From an uncultured Myxococcales bacterium (GTDB lineage Bacteria; Myxococcota_A; UBA9042; CAIXZC01), in assembly GCA_903895725.1 (NCBI GenBank), contig CAITUV010000082.1, forward strand, positions 124,001 to 188,000: a stretch of DNA of 64,000 nt, in the 5' to 3' direction. A program made the position numbers and the translations under genes. Position 1 is the first letter of the stretch, and each line of letters begins with the position of its first letter. The notes under the pieces are model-generated. The model did not search any database. It saw only the letters and a program-made list of their open reading frames with translations, and was not told where the DNA came from. This document shows, piece after piece, positions 50,929 to 59,369 of the stretch.

Positions 50929-52602
50929 ATGAAGGGCATGCAGAAGAACCTCACGTCGTATGCGGACCCGGAGTTCAGCCGCTTCCTGCGCAGGACGTTT
51001 CTGGCATCGGCAGGGTACGACGGGGAGGACCTCGAACGACCGATCGTCGGCATTGCGGACACGTCGTCCGACTACAACCCGTGCCACCGGGACATGCCTG
51101 CGCTGGCGGAGGCCGTGAAGCGGGGTGTGCTGGAGGGCGGGGCGCTGCCGCTCGTCTTCCCGACCTGCTCGCTGCACGAAATCCTGATGTCCCCCACCAC
51201 CATGCTCTACCGTAACCTCCTCGCCCTGGAGACCGAGGAGCTCATCCGGTCCCAGCCGATGGACGCAGTCGTGCTGCTCGGGGGTTGTGACAAGACTGTG
51301 CCCGCGCAGCTCATGGCCGCGGCTACGGCCGACGTGCCGGCCGTCTCCCTGGTGACCGGCCCCATGCGGACCGGCAGCTGGCACGGGGAGCGGCTGGGCG
51401 CCTGCACTGACTGCAGGCGACTGTGGGCACGACACCGGGCCGGGCAGCTCGACGGGAACCAGATGGCGGAGGTGGAGACTCGGCTGTGCTCAACGGCAGG
51501 GACCTGCATGGTCATGGGCACGGCCTCGACCATGGCGTGCATGGCCGAGGCGCTGGGCATGGCCCTTTCCGGGTCTGCCACTCCGCCGTCCGGAAGCGGA
51601 GACCGGCTGCGTACGGCCGTTCACACTGGACGCGTTGCCGCCAGACTGGCCGTTAACCCCGTCAAGCCTTCCGACGTGCTGACCCCCCCGGCATTCCGCA
51701 ACGCCCTTACCGTTCTGCTGGCGCTGGGAGGCTCGACCAATGCGGTAATCCACCTGCTGGCCATCGCCCGTCGGGCGGGGGTTCGGCTGACGTTGGACGA
51801 CCTGGCGGAAGTCTCTGGGAAGGTCCCCCTATTGGTGGATCTCAAGCCCTCGGGGACCGGCTACATGGAGGACTTCCACGCTGCCGGAGGGATGCCTGCG
51901 CTGCTCAAGGTGCTGAAACCGCTGCTCGACGTTTCAACCCGAACCGTCCAGGGTACCCGGCTGGCCGACCTGCTGTCCTCGACGCCGCAGCCCGACTCAC
52001 GGCAGGCGGTAGTCCGCACTCTGGAGTCACCACTCGGCCCCGCTGGGGCCCTGGTCGTACTGCGGGGCACCCTGGCCCCGGGCGGTGCGATCCTCAAGCG
52101 GTCTGCGGCAACCTCCTCCCTGATGGTGCACGAGGGCCCTGCAACGGTCTTCGAGTCGCCGGACGATGCTGCCGAGCGGGTGGATGACCCCGGGCTGGGG
52201 ATCACGCCGGACCACGTCCTGGTGCTTCGCAACGCCGGCCCCCGGGCGGCCGGCATGCCGGAGGCAGGCAGCCTCCCCATTCCGCGCTACCTGGCGGAAA
52301 GAGGGGTTCGGGACATGGTGCGGATCTCGGACGGCCGCATGAGCGGGACGTCGTTTGGCACGGTGGTGCTGCATGCCGCACCGGAGGCAGCTGCGGGCGG
52401 GCCTCTGGCGCTGGTGCGGGATGGAGACCGGATCCGGCTGGACGTGCCGGCGGGGCGAATCGATCTGCTCGTGGACGACCATGAGCTTGCGCTGCGGCGT
52501 CGGGAGTGGACGCCGCCTCCACGGCCCGAGCGAGGCTGGCGGCGCCTCCACTCCGAGCATGTGCTGCAGGCCGACTGCGGTTGCGACCTGGACTTCTGCT
52601 GA
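50929..52602 (+). CDS. IlvD/Edd-family Fe-S dehydratase
   Basis: A 557-residue dehydratase. Cluster ligands are in SSDYNPCHRDMPALAE, LLGGCDKTVPAQLMAA and STAGTCMVMGTASTMACMAE; the last is the family signature. The substrate/Mg loop is in ISDGRMSGTSFGTVVLHAAP. It ends with a Cys-rich tail (QADCGCDLDFC) also common in sugar-acid dehydratases. The subgroup (dihydroxy-acid versus aldonic-acid dehydratase) cannot be set by eye, though the absence of other ilv genes and the neighbours favour a sugar acid. ATG at 50929, 13 bases after the ThDP gene, has GGAG upstream. Confidence 0.88.
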   Translation: MKGMQKNLTSYADPEFSRFLRRTFLASAGYDGEDLERPIVGIADTSSDYNPCHRDMPALAEAVKRGVLEGGALPLVFPTCSLHEILMSPTTMLYRNLLALETEELIRSQPMDAVVLLGGCDKTVPAQLMAAATADVPAVSLVTGPMRTGSWHGERLGACTDCRRLWARHRAGQLDGNQMAEVETRLCSTAGTCMVMGTASTMACMAEALGMALSGSATPPSGSGDRLRTAVHTGRVAARLAVNPVKPSDVLTPPAFRNALTVLLALGGSTNAVIHLLAIARRAGVRLTLDDLAEVSGKVPLLVDLKPSGTGYMEDFHAAGGMPALLKVLKPLLDVSTRTVQGTRLADLLSSTPQPDSRQAVVRTLESPLGPAGALVVLRGTLAPGGAILKRSAATSSLMVHEGPATVFESPDDAAERVDDPGLGITPDHVLVLRNAGPRAAGMPEAGSLPIPRYLAERGVRDMVRISDGRMSGTSFGTVVLHAAPEAAAGGPLALVRDGDRIRLDVPAGRIDLLVDDHELALRRREWTPPPRPERGWRRLHSEHVLQADCGCDLDFC

Positions 52603-52621
52603 GTCGGGCGTGGACGGCGTC

Positions 52622-52676
52622 GACTGCGATTACGATTACGATTACGACTGCGATGCCGATGCCGATGCCGATGCCG
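52622..52676. repeat. GATTAC/GATGCC hexanucleotide repeat
   Basis: Nine tandem hexamers (GACTGC, three GATTAC, GACTGC, four GATGCC) between the dehydratase stop and the selenoprotein promoter. The same family of hexamers codes for the signal peptide at 15914-15987. Confidence 0.85.
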
Positions 52677-52679
52677 GTT

Positions 52680-52710
52680 TTGACTTCGCCATCGGGGTCT
52701 GATATATACT
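52680..52710 (+). promoter_or_regulatory. promoter of the selenoprotein gene
   Basis: TTGACT at 52680-52685, 17-base spacer, TATATA at 52703-52708 (or TATACT at 52705-52710, 19-base spacer). The start codon is about 84 bases downstream. Confidence 0.55.
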
Positions 52711-52793
52711 TCGCCCGCCCGGATCGGCTGGCCTGGCCGAGGCGGCTGCCGGGTGATGTCCAAATCAACTTCAGCACGTGGAAGGAGGGTTGT

Positions 52794-54128
52794 ATGAGCA
52801 AGGTCAATGTCATCCTGTCGCTGGTGGCGACGGCGGTGGTGGCCTTCGTCATCGGGTACGTGGTCGGCAGCCGCGGGACGCCCGACGGGGAGAGCACCAT
52901 CACGGCCGAGCAGGCCGCCGAACTGCCCACCGTGGCCAAAGGGGTGGAGCACTGTCCCCAGAAGGGCGGCGAGAAGCCCAAGGTCACGATTCTCGAGTTC
53001 ATCGACTTCCAGTGACCGTTCTGCAAGCGGGTCACCGGTACGGTCGACCAGATCCTCGAGACTTACGGCGAAGACGTGAGAGTGTATGTCGTGCAGAACC
53101 CGTTGCCGTTCCACGCCCGGGCATTCCCGGTTTCTCAGGCGGCGTATGCGGCCCATCTCCAGGGCAAATTCGAGGCCTATGCGAAGATTCTCTGGGACAA
53201 CATGTCGGCCCTGGAGGATGCGGACCTCGAGAAGTACGCCAAGGACGCGGGGCTCGACCTGGAGAAGTGGAAGAAGGACAAGGACTCGGAGCAGGTCAAG
53301 GGGTGGCTCAAGAACAACCAGGCCATCGCTGCGGCGCTCGGGGCCAGCGGAACGCCGGCGTTCTTCATCAACGGCGAGTTCCTCAGCGGTGCGCAGGACT
53401 TCGAGAAGTTCAAGGAAATCATCGACAAGCAGGTCGACAAGGCCAACAAGCTTCTCGAGAAGAAGGTCCCGGCCGAGGCGCTGCACGCGGTGCTGACCGG
53501 CACTGCGGTTCAGGGCAAGTACAAGCGGTTCGTGATCGAAGGCAAGCCGGCCCCCGCGGTCGAGGCAGCCGAGGCGGAAGCGGAGAAGGAGCCGTTCTCC
53601 AAGGCGGTGGCCGAGCTGGCCATCGGCGATTCCCCCAGGAAGGGGCACGGGGATGAGGTGGTGATCACCGAGTGCTCCGACTTCCAGTGACCGTACTGCT
53701 CAAGAGTGGGTCCACTCTTCGAAGAAGTGATCAAGCACTACGGGGAAGACAAGGCGAGCCTGGTGTTCAAGCATTTCCCGCTGGGGTTCCACAAGCAGGC
53801 CCAGCTTGCAGCCGAGGCCTCCATGGCCGCGCACGCCCAGGACAAGTTCTGGGAGTTCTCGGAGGAGATGTTCGCAAATCAGCAGAAGCTCGAACGCGCC
53901 GCCCTGGAGGACTATGCGCGCAAGGTCGGCCTGAACATGGACAAGTTCACCGCTGCCCTCGACAACAAGACCTACGAGGAGCGGGTGAAGGAGGACATGG
54001 CTCTCTGCCAGAAGGCCGGCGTCCAGGGCACCCCCACCATCTTCATCAACGGCCGCAAGTATGAAGGACCTCGCGAGGGGCCCAAGATGATCGAGCTCAT
54101 CGACAAGGAAATCCTGAAGAAGAAGTAG
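52794..54128 (+). CDS. membrane-anchored tandem DsbA-like selenoprotein with two selenocysteines (UGA at 53013 and 53688)
   Basis: One frame of 444 residues, interrupted only by TGA at codons 74 and 299. Residues 6-26 are a membrane anchor (VILSLVATAVVAFVIGYVVG). Two DsbA/thioredoxin-fold domains follow. Domain 1 reads ILEFIDFQ-U74-PFCKRV and later has the cis-Pro loop GTPAFFINGEF; domain 2 reads ITECSDFQ-U299-PYCSRV and later GTPTIFINGRKY. In the family the motif is FxDFQCPFC, so both TGA codons replace the nucleophilic first Cys and leave UxxC. Each TGA is followed by a SECIS-like hairpin. GGAGG lies six bases before the ATG. It probably reduces or isomerises disulfides, or reduces peroxides, in the periplasm. 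Reading needs selA-selD, not in this window. A naive annotation would give three fragments. Confidence 0.9.
53013..53045 (+). promoter_or_regulatory. SECIS-like element at first UGA
   Basis: After TGA (53013-53015), CCGT (53016-53019) pairs with ACGG (53040-53043), extendable by GA/TC, and CGG (53028-53030) pairs with CCG (53035-53037) around a GTCA loop. Weaker than the second element, with an internal asymmetric loop. Confidence 0.5.
53688..53719 (+). promoter_or_regulatory. SECIS element at second UGA
   Basis: A perfect 7-bp hairpin: AAGAGTG (53702-53708), loop GGTC (53709-53712), CACTCTT (53713-53719). The loop starts 18 bases after TGA. Bacterial SECIS loops recognised by SelB, such as E. 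coli fdhF, have GGUC at this distance. Confidence 0.75.
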
Positions 54129-54133
54129 GGAAG

Positions 54134-55219
54134 CTAGAGGCCCCCTCTCTCGCCCTCCCCGGTCGGGGAGGGCGCAGTGGCGTTGGCTCCTGCGGTTCCG
54201 TTGCGCTTGCGCCCTTCCTCGTCCTTCTGATAGGCCTCGACGATACGGGCGACCAGAGGATGGCGCACCACGTCCCTTGAGGAGAAGCGGCAGAAGCCGA
54301 TCTCCGGGATCCCCTCCAGGATCCGGGTGGCGTGGACCAGGCCCGACTCCTTGTCGGGCGGCAGATCCACCTGCGTGATGTCCCCGGTGATCACGGCCTG
54401 CGATTCGAACCCGAGCCGGGTCAGGAACATCTTCATCTGCTCCGGCGTGGTGTTCTGCGCCTCGTCCAGGATGACGAAGGAATCGTTGAGCGTGCGGCCG
54501 CGCATGAAAGCCAGCGGGGCAATCTCGATGACGCCCTTCTCGATGGACTTGCGGACCCGCTCCACGTCCATCATGTCCTCGAGGGCATCATACAGGGGAC
54601 GGAGATAGGGGTTGACCTTCTCGGCGATGTCGCCTGGCAGGAATCCCAGCTTCTCACCCGCCTCCACGGCCGGTCGCGCCAGCACGAGCCGCTTGAACTT
54701 CCTCGCCAGCAGGAAGCTGACCGCCATGGCCACGGCCAGGTAAGTCTTCCCCGTCCCGGCAGGACCGATGGCAAAGACCATATTCTTCTGCCGGATCATC
54801 TCTACGTAGGCCCTCTGAGCGGCGCTCTTGGGGGCGATGGCCCGGGAGGCGGTGGGGATGGGGATTGCGTCGGAGAAGGTCTCCTGGACCGGGGCGAGCC
54901 GGTCGTGCCTGACCATGTCGAGAGCCTTGTGAATGTCCTCGGTGCGGATTCCGTACCCTTTCTCGACCAGGCCGTAGAGCTGCTGGAGCAGGCGGACCGT
55001 CACACCGACGGCCTCCGTCTCGCCGGACACCAGGAGGCGACTGCCCCGGTAGGCAACCTGGGCACCGGACAGGCTCTCCACGAGCTTCATGTTGGAGCCC
55101 TGCTCTCCGAACAGCAATCGGGCAGCAGCGGGATCGGCCAGATCCAGGGAGCTGGTCACCTGGCCCTCTCGAGGATCGGTGATTCTTCTCAAATGCGTCT
55201 CCTTGAGGCGGTCGGACAT
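54134..55219 (-). CDS. phoH: PhoH-family ATPase
   Basis: A 361-residue PhoH/YbeZ-type protein: a KH-like N-terminal part then a P-loop ATPase. Walker A is GPAGTGKTYLAVAMA, Walker B FVILDEAQNTTPEQMKMF, and TGDITQVDLP follows. PhoH proteins act in RNA metabolism, often with YbeY. The C-terminus SPTGEGERGGL is encoded by a stable hairpin repeat (54151-54174) rather than conserved family sequence. The gene converges on the selenoprotein gene with only five bases between stops, and starts ten bases after the DUF4388 gene. Confidence 0.93.
   Translation of the reverse strand: MSDRLKETHLRRITDPREGQVTSSLDLADPAAARLLFGEQGSNMKLVESLSGAQVAYRGSRLLVSGETEAVGVTVRLLQQLYGLVEKGYGIRTEDIHKALDMVRHDRLAPVQETFSDAIPIPTASRAIAPKSAAQRAYVEMIRQKNMVFAIGPAGTGKTYLAVAMAVSFLLARKFKRLVLARPAVEAGEKLGFLPGDIAEKVNPYLRPLYDALEDMMDVERVRKSIEKGVIEIAPLAFMRGRTLNDSFVILDEAQNTTPEQMKMFLTRLGFESQAVITGDITQVDLPPDKESGLVHATRILEGIPEIGFCRFSSRDVVRHPLVARIVEAYQKDEEGRKRNGTAGANATAPSPTGEGERGGL
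54151..54174. other. perfect 10-bp hairpin repeat at the 3' end of phoH
   Basis: CGCCCTCCCC-GGTC-GGGGAGGGCG lies 22 bases past the selenoprotein stop and inside the last codons of phoH. It may stop or protect the selenoprotein transcript. Similar elements coding for SPTGEGE-type tails are dispersed in many genomes. Confidence 0.65.
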
Positions 55220-55228
55220 GGGGGGCAG

Positions 55229-56335
55229 CTACTCCCGCCGGGGGCCGAAACGAACAGCCCCATTCTTCGTGCAGTGGCGCTCGAGCCTGGCCGGTTCGAA
55301 CCCGGGGACGCTGACCCGGAAGAGCCCTTCGTCATCGCCCTCGGGACACGCGAGCTGTTCGAGACTGACGGCCTCCAGCTCCGAGCGGGCCAGCGCCCGC
55401 TCCGCACGATAGAACGAGTCCTTCACCTCGCTCAGGTCCAGGCTGCGCTCACCACTGAGAAGCTTGAGCGGGCCGGGGCGAACCGCCCCAAGCCACGCGA
55501 GCGCCAGGACGATAAGCCCGTAGAAGGCCACCCGAACGGCCGCATGGACCAGGACGGAATCCTGGACAATCTCGGTTCCCTGCGAGGACACCATCTTGAC
55601 CATGAACTTGTTCTCGAGGGTGTACAGGGCGCGGAACGTGGAGAAGAGATCGAGCCCGGCAGCCCGGGATACCTGCTTGACCGTCTTCCTGCCGTCCACG
55701 AAGTAGTAGACGATTCGCTCATTGGCTCCCAGCTCGGGGTCGAGACGGTCCGAGAAGAGTGGGTTTCCCCCTTCGTCCCCGTCCTTCACCACCTGGGCAA
55801 TGAACGACTTGTCCTTGGCGTACACGACTCCCGGGGACGGAATGCGCTTGGTCAGCAGGGGCCATTCCCGGGCCCGCCGGTCTCCTTCCTTGAGCAGGAA
55901 CGCCACCGATACCGGCGGCAGCCATCGGTTCTCTGCGGGAGGATCCGACAGGAACGAGCACACCAATCCCACCTTGGAGAACAGCGGCAGGATCACCTCC
56001 CGCGAGTAGAGGTCCATGAACCGCTTGAGAACGTCGGGAGAAACGAAGCGCTTGCGGACGAGCACTTCCTCGGGCGTCTGCCCCTTGTCCGCAGCGATCC
56101 GCAGCGCCTTCATCAGCTTGCGCTCGGAGATGACCTCCCCCTCGGTCAGGTACTGTCCGATGACCCATTCCTGCCCCTTGGGCATGTCCACGCCGACGAT
56201 CTTCCCGTCGGAGAAGTGCAGCAGGAGCTCTCCCTCCGCACTGATCACCTTGAGGATTCCGGTCTTGCGGTTGGAGGCAAGGAACTTGAGGATGTCCGCG
56301 AAGCTCAAGGGCTCGCGCTTTCGGGTCTGCTCCAT
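55229..56335 (-). CDS. DUF4388 (PATAN-like) domain protein with membrane segment
   Basis: A 368-residue protein. Residues 8-100 have the DUF4388 pattern (LSFADILKFLASNRKTGILK, then GELLLHFSDGKIVGVDMPKG and a helical segment), a domain found in delta-proteobacterial signalling proteins such as motility regulators. A winged-helix-like part follows (VYYFVDGRKTVKQVSRAAGL, DLFSTFRALYTLENKFMV). A single membrane segment (AAVRVAFYGLIVLALAWLGA) lies near residue 275, and the last 80 residues are charged. No enzymatic motif. Two bases separate it from the upstream gene. Function unknown. Confidence 0.75.
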   Translation of the reverse strand: MEQTRKREPLSFADILKFLASNRKTGILKVISAEGELLLHFSDGKIVGVDMPKGQEWVIGQYLTEGEVISERKLMKALRIAADKGQTPEEVLVRKRFVSPDVLKRFMDLYSREVILPLFSKVGLVCSFLSDPPAENRWLPPVSVAFLLKEGDRRAREWPLLTKRIPSPGVVYAKDKSFIAQVVKDGDEGGNPLFSDRLDPELGANERIVYYFVDGRKTVKQVSRAAGLDLFSTFRALYTLENKFMVKMVSSQGTEIVQDSVLVHAAVRVAFYGLIVLALAWLGAVRPGPLKLLSGERSLDLSEVKDSFYRAERALARSELEAVSLEQLACPEGDDEGLFRVSVPGFEPARLERHCTKNGAVRFGPRRE

Positions 56336-56337
56336 CC

Positions 56338-58371
56338 CTATCTCCAGGAGTAGATGTCCAGCAGGGCCAGGAAAAACACGACGAACGAGACGACCGACCA
56401 GAACGCCACCCCGACCACGGAGGCGACGGCATGAGCCGCCACGGGCGGCGATGCGAGAGCGGCCAGGGTCGGATAGGCGAACACCGCCCCAACCGTCATG
56501 CCGAAGATCCAGAGGAACGCGAGTCCTCGCAGGGCACGCCCTCGAAGGAAATGCCCGGCCCCGGGCAGCAGGAGTGTCAGGGCCATCTCGAAGCGCCGGC
56601 GGAACCGGATTCCGCCCTCAATCCGCTTCTCTCTCAACCACGTTTCCTTGGGGTCCACGTACGCGCTGCGCAGTTTGTAGTGGACGCACTGATTGCAGAG
56701 ACCGGAGCCGGTCAGCTCCGGTCGGCACCGCACACAGCTCACCGAATGGCACTTGATGCACCGCCCGGCCACGTGCCACTTCCGCCCCACCACCAGCAGC
56801 ACGATGCAGGCTATCATGCCGACACTGGCCAGGACCGGAAGCGCCGTCATCGGGAGGTTTCCCATCAGGAGGTCGTGACCGACCGGCAGACGGAACGACT
56901 CGGACGACAGCTTCTGCACCCCGAACGCCTCCCCCCAGAACACGGGGAACGCCGGGATGTGGAAGGCCAGCTCTCGGTTGGCGCTGAACGACTGGGTGCA
57001 CCCCTTGTCGCCGGACATCTGGGTCCGCTGCTGGAAATCCCGCACCCGCTCCGGAGCCATGGCGGCGGCTTTGGCGAGCAGCTCTTCCGCACCCGATGGA
57101 TCGCCGAGCACGGTCAGCACCTTCGACTTGTTGTAAGCCGCTGCCCAATCCATGGGCCGGATGCCCAGTGCCGTGTCGTAGCTCTTGACTGCGCTCTGGA
57201 AATCGCTCAGGCCGGCATCCAGCAGCCCATCGGCCCGAGCGCAGCGCTGCATCCCCTTCACGAAGAACGCATTGCCCAGCCCGACGGAAAAGTCCGCCCG
57301 CATCTCCCCCTGCAGCTCCTTCTCCCCGCGGCGGAACAACGAGAAGGTCCGCTCCATCGCATCGGTCTGCTCCTCGGCAGAACGGAACCGGGCCAGCGCT
57401 GCGGCATACAGGACGAGGCCATGCGATTGCTCCTCGGCCAACTGCCGCTCGAGCTCCTCCACCTCGCTCTCCGTGCAGATCTCGGTCATGCACCGGTAGG
57501 CCCGCTCGGGAGCACTGTCCGGAAACGACATGGAGCCGGCCAGCACCCCGGACAGCAACGGCCAGGCATAGAGGAAGAGAACCATGGCCAGCGTGACCGC
57601 CTTCTCGGTGTTCGACGAGTACAGCCAGAAGGCGATCCACCATCCGACGAACAACGGAACCAGGCCGAGATCCGCCAGGAACGGAACGAACAGGAGGACC
57701 AGCGCCATCACATTGAGCTGGAGGGGGCTCAACGCCCTCGGGAACAGGTGGCCGAAATCGTGGGCGAACGTGGCCAGATGCCGGACCAGAAGGCTCAGGG
57801 AGAAGAGCACCATCACGACCAGCCCGGCCAGCCAGAACAACCCCAGCAGCCCGAGCATCACTCCCTGCAGCGTCGGCGGATGGTTCAGCGATGCCCGGAC
57901 CCCCTGAAAGAACGCTCCGACATACTCCCCCAGCCTCGAGCGGTCGATCCGAAAGAGCAGGTTGCTGCGCGCAAACATGAAGTCGGGAATGTCGGGCGAC
58001 AAGACCTCGGCCTGCTGGAGCAGGTTCTCCGCCAGGTCCGAGTCGTTGGGGGACTTCTCCAGGATCTCGTCGGCCATTCGAACCAGTGCAGCCGAGATCG
58101 CCGTGAGGTTGGCAATCCCCGCGTCGATCTGTACCTTGCGAAGGTCGTCCAGCCTCACCAGCAGGTCCGGGAACTTGCCATCCCGATAGGCCTCGACGCA
58201 CTCTCTCCAGAGCGTGTCCAGCCGCTCGGCCCCCGGCCCCTGCAAGGGGGACAGGACCGGAGGTGGCGCCTTGCCGGTGAGCACCTCTCCGAAAGCAACG
58301 GGCGATGCCATCAGGAGCACCGCCCCACCCAACAAAACCACCAAAAGCCTATTTCGAGCAAAAACCGTCAT
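56338..58371 (-). CDS. multi-pass membrane protein with TPR-like region and zinc ribbon, unknown function
   Basis: A 677-residue protein beginning with a signal/anchor (NRLLVVLLGGAVLLMASPVA). Helices follow near 175-210, 225-285 (LVLLFVPFLADLGLVPLFVG) and about 470-490 (VLASVGMIACIVLLVVGRKW). Between them a soluble, TPR-like segment (SDFQSAVKSYDTALGIRPMD, AAAYNKSKVLTVLG). After the third helix is a treble-clef or B-box-like Cys cluster, CIKCHSVSCVRCRPELTG then CNQC. The C-terminal segment GAGHFLRGRALRGLAFLWIF and two more helices resemble small membrane proteins that accompany TPR proteins. ATG at 58371 has no strong ribosome site; the open frame runs into the epimerase gene. Function unknown. 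Confidence 0.72.
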   Translation of the reverse strand: MTVFARNRLLVVLLGGAVLLMASPVAFGEVLTGKAPPPVLSPLQGPGAERLDTLWRECVEAYRDGKFPDLLVRLDDLRKVQIDAGIANLTAISAALVRMADEILEKSPNDSDLAENLLQQAEVLSPDIPDFMFARSNLLFRIDRSRLGEYVGAFFQGVRASLNHPPTLQGVMLGLLGLFWLAGLVVMVLFSLSLLVRHLATFAHDFGHLFPRALSPLQLNVMALVLLFVPFLADLGLVPLFVGWWIAFWLYSSNTEKAVTLAMVLFLYAWPLLSGVLAGSMSFPDSAPERAYRCMTEICTESEVEELERQLAEEQSHGLVLYAAALARFRSAEEQTDAMERTFSLFRRGEKELQGEMRADFSVGLGNAFFVKGMQRCARADGLLDAGLSDFQSAVKSYDTALGIRPMDWAAAYNKSKVLTVLGDPSGAEELLAKAAAMAPERVRDFQQRTQMSGDKGCTQSFSANRELAFHIPAFPVFWGEAFGVQKLSSESFRLPVGHDLLMGNLPMTALPVLASVGMIACIVLLVVGRKWHVAGRCIKCHSVSCVRCRPELTGSGLCNQCVHYKLRSAYVDPKETWLREKRIEGGIRFRRRFEMALTLLLPGAGHFLRGRALRGLAFLWIFGMTVGAVFAYPTLAALASPPVAAHAVASVVGVAFWSVVSFVVFFLALLDIYSWR

Positions 58372-58379
58372 GGCTACCA

Positions 58380-59369
58380 CTATGAACCCAAAGGACCGCG
58401 GTCGGCAAGCACGAATCCTGCCTCCCTGGCCGAATACCACCTGGCGAACCTCGCCACCCCATCGGGCAGCTCCACGGACGGGACGTAGCCCAGCTCGCGC
58501 CGAGCCCTGTCGATGGACGCATACAGAACCCGGGGATCCCCGGGCTGGGCGGGGAGCAGCTTCGTCCTGACCGGAAGGCCGAGCGCACCCGCCAACAAGG
58601 AGACCAGCTCGGCCATGGTGCAGGGCCGACTGTGCCCCAGGTTGTAGATCCGAAAGCCGTTGACCCGGTCCACGGCGGCCAGAATCCCCTGGACCACGTC
58701 CTCCACGAACGCGAAGTCCCGAACGGCCCTGCCCTCGTCGAACAGGGGGACCTCCCGCCCTGCCTTCAGCAGGTCGGCGAACTTGAACAGTGCCATGTCC
58801 GGGCGCTGCCGGGGCCCGTAGACGGCAAAGAACCGCAGGACCGCGACGTTCATCCCGTGGAGCGCATGATAGGCGCGGCAGAGCAGCTCGGCTGCCCGCT
58901 TGGACACGGCGTACGGGGTCTGCGGCTCGTCGGCCGGGTCGTCCTCGGTGCGAGGGCCCTCGTCGACTCCCCGGTAGACCAGGCACGTTCCGGCCATCAC
59001 GAAGCGCTGGATTCCCGCATTCCTGGCCAGCTCGAGCACGTTGAGGGTGCCGTTGAGGTTGATGTCCAGGTAGGCGGCAGGCTGCTCGATCGATTCTCGC
59101 GCCACCGACCGGGCGGCCAGGTGCACCACCGCATCACCGGGTCCCGGGGCCGGAAGCATGCCGGCAAGGGACGGGTCTCGGACATCGGCCTCCAGGAACG
59201 TGAAGCTCCCGCCCAGACGCCGGATGCAGGCCAGATTCTCCTCCTTGACCGACCGGGGGTAGCCGGGGTCGAAGTTGTCGATGCCCACGACCTGCAGACC
59301 CCGCGCCAATGCCGCCTCGCACAAGTGCGAACCGATGAAACCGGCAGCCCCTGTGACGAACAGCGTCAT
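58380..59369 (-). CDS. NAD-dependent nucleotide-sugar epimerase (UDP-glucuronate 4-epimerase-like)
   Basis: A 329-residue short-chain dehydrogenase of the extended type. The NAD site is VTGAAGFIGSHLCEAALARG, the catalytic pair is YAVSK, and the Ser/Thr partner is in VMAGTCLVYRG. The substrate-side block VLRFFAVYGPRQRPDMALFK and RDFAFVEDVVQGI are typical of UDP-glucuronate or UDP-hexose 4-epimerases. It overlaps the aminotransferase gene by four bases, so the two probably make a nucleotide-linked amino sugar for surface glycan. Confidence 0.9.
   Translation of the reverse strand: MTLFVTGAAGFIGSHLCEAALARGLQVVGIDNFDPGYPRSVKEENLACIRRLGGSFTFLEADVRDPSLAGMLPAPGPGDAVVHLAARSVARESIEQPAAYLDINLNGTLNVLELARNAGIQRFVMAGTCLVYRGVDEGPRTEDDPADEPQTPYAVSKRAAELLCRAYHALHGMNVAVLRFFAVYGPRQRPDMALFKFADLLKAGREVPLFDEGRAVRDFAFVEDVVQGILAAVDRVNGFRIYNLGHSRPCTMAELVSLLAGALGLPVRTKLLPAQPGDPRVLYASIDRARRELGYVPSVELPDGVARFARWYSAREAGFVLADRGPLGS

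Noticed and set aside
52794..53690. Reading the two TGAs as ordinary stops, giving a pseudogene or three small genes
   Set aside because: The codons fall exactly on the catalytic Cys positions of two DsbA-like domains, frame and codon use continue across both, and hairpins follow them.
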